A DNA stretch of 5,540 nucleotides from Bryobacterales bacterium. GTDB taxonomy: Bacteria; Cyanobacteriota; Vampirovibrionia; Obscuribacterales; Obscuribacteraceae. Both the position numbers and the translations under genes were made by a program. The stretch covers positions 1-5,540 of the forward strand of contig CAJCHQ010000741.1 of NCBI GenBank assembly GCA_903970295.1. Reading direction: 5' to 3'. The first letter of the stretch is position 1. Each line of letters begins with the position of its first letter. Shown piece by piece: positions 5,084 to 5,540 of this stretch. The notes under the pieces are model-generated. The model was given only the letters and a program-made list of their open reading frames with translations, was not told the origin of the DNA and did no database searches.

Positions 5084-5089
5084 TAAAAT
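5084..5089 (+). promoter_or_regulatory. Candidate lipA -10 box
   Basis: TAAAAT on the plus strand, 28 bp before the lipA ATG, would start transcription near 5096, giving a leader of about 20 nt that still includes the GAGG ribosome binding site (5107-5110, 6 nt before the ATG). No convincing -35 is present. It lies about 75 bp from the divergent candidate tpiA -10 box. Confidence 0.35.
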
Positions 5090-5116
5090 ACCTGGAGAAA
5101 GCTAGCGAGGCTTGAG

Positions 5117-5540
5117 ATGAGCGAAACGAGCACCCCGACTGAGGGGGCGGCAATAGACATAGAACTGCCTCAGCGTCTGCCCGAATGGGTGCGCAGAACT
5201 GTGCTCAACACCGAAGAGAATCGCGCTGTACGAGCGATTCTCAAAGAGGGTCAGTTAAATACGATTTGCGAAAGCGGTCGCTGCCCGAACAAGGGTGAAT
5301 GCTGGGCCAGGGGTACCGCCACATATTTGCTCATGGGTTCATTGTGCACGCGCACATGCAAATTCTGCTCGGTCAATAAAGGACTGCCTGGACCACTGGA
5401 CGAAGAAGAGCCTGAGCGCGTCGCCGAAGCCTCGCGCAAGATGGGATTGAAGCACGTCGTTTTGACTTCGGTTAATCGCGACGACCTGCCGGATCAAGGC
5501 GCCCATCATTTTGCTGCCACAATCAGAGCACTCAAGCAAG
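5117..5540 (+). CDS. lipA: Lipoyl synthase, N-terminal 141 codons (runs off the right edge)
   Basis: LipA is a radical S-adenosylmethionine enzyme that inserts two sulfurs into protein-bound octanoyl groups to form lipoyl cofactors of 2-oxoacid dehydrogenases and the glycine cleavage system. The visible part begins [20 protein letters not shown]. It contains the LipA-specific auxiliary iron-sulfur cluster motif CxxxxCxxxxxC (Cys51, Cys56, Cys62 in [12 protein letters not shown]) and the radical SAM motif CxxxCxxC (Cys77, Cys81, Cys84 in CTRTCKFC). [10 protein letters not shown] lies between them and [14 protein letters not shown] (116-129) follows; all are diagnostic of the family. The ATG at 5117 has GAGG 6 nt upstream. 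The first 15 or so residues are a variable leader common in LipA. Family members run to about 290-330 residues, so roughly half is missing because of the window edge, not a lesion. It is divergent from tpiA; a lipB partner may lie outside the window. Confidence 0.96.
   Translation, partial: MSETSTPTEGAAIDIELPQRLPEWVRRTVLNTEENRAVRAILKEGQLNTICESGRCPNKGECWARGTATYLLMGSLCTRTCKFCSVNKGLPGPLDEEEPERVAEASRKMGLKHVVLTSVNRDDLPDQGAHHFAATIRALKQ

Noticed and set aside
5251..5539. Minus-strand frames of 62 and 66 codons opposite lipA
   Set aside because: Both are antisense to the clearly identified LipA cysteine motifs.

Overview
This window is a compact, ordinary-looking stretch of bacterial chromosome made of core housekeeping genes. 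I see no mobile element, CRISPR array, phage gene or defence module, and no obviously new multi-gene system. The taxon is not certain. The left edge carries an MglA-type small GTPase, L28 is the four-cysteine (zinc) type, Hsp33 keeps its redox centre, and the tRNA gene lacks an encoded CCA. MglA-type GTPases are known from Myxococcota, Deinococcota, Chloroflexota and non-photosynthetic relatives of Cyanobacteria, among others. A Vampirovibrionia/Obscuribacterales-like organism would fit, but that is only a guess. Candidate -10 boxes resemble TAnAAT and several genes have AGGA/GGAG-type ribosome binding sites, so expression signals look sigma70-like.

Layout, left to right: (1) the start of mglA on the minus strand (1-113, the rest lies outside the window); (2) a 482-bp divergent intergenic region (114-595) with small repeats, a stem-loop, a possible 35-codon ORF and a likely rpmB promoter plus leader; (3) rpmB (L28) on the plus strand, 596-799; (4) a 168-bp convergent gap (800-967) with weak hairpins; (5) a minus-strand block read right to left: tpiA (4968-4144), tRNA-Ser(GGA) (4051-3964), prfA (3916-2831), prmC (2826-1942) and hslO (1843-968); (6) a 148-bp divergent region (4969-5116); (7) the first 141 codons of lipA on the plus strand, running off the right edge.

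The central block is a translation-termination unit. prfA encodes release factor RF1, and prmC, 4 bp downstream, encodes the methyltransferase that modifies the glutamine of the RF1 GGQ motif. A serine tRNA lies only 47 bp upstream of prfA with no visible terminator between, so tRNA and mRNA may share a promoter. hslO (redox-regulated chaperone Hsp33) follows prmC and probably has its own extended -10 promoter at the prmC end. tpiA (glycolysis) and lipA (lipoate synthesis) diverge from a shared control region.

Four starts should be set shorter than the longest reading frame: rpmB (ATG 596), hslO (ATG 1843), prfA (ATG 3916; the longer frame runs through the tRNA gene) and tpiA (GTG 4968, with a good Shine-Dalgarno).
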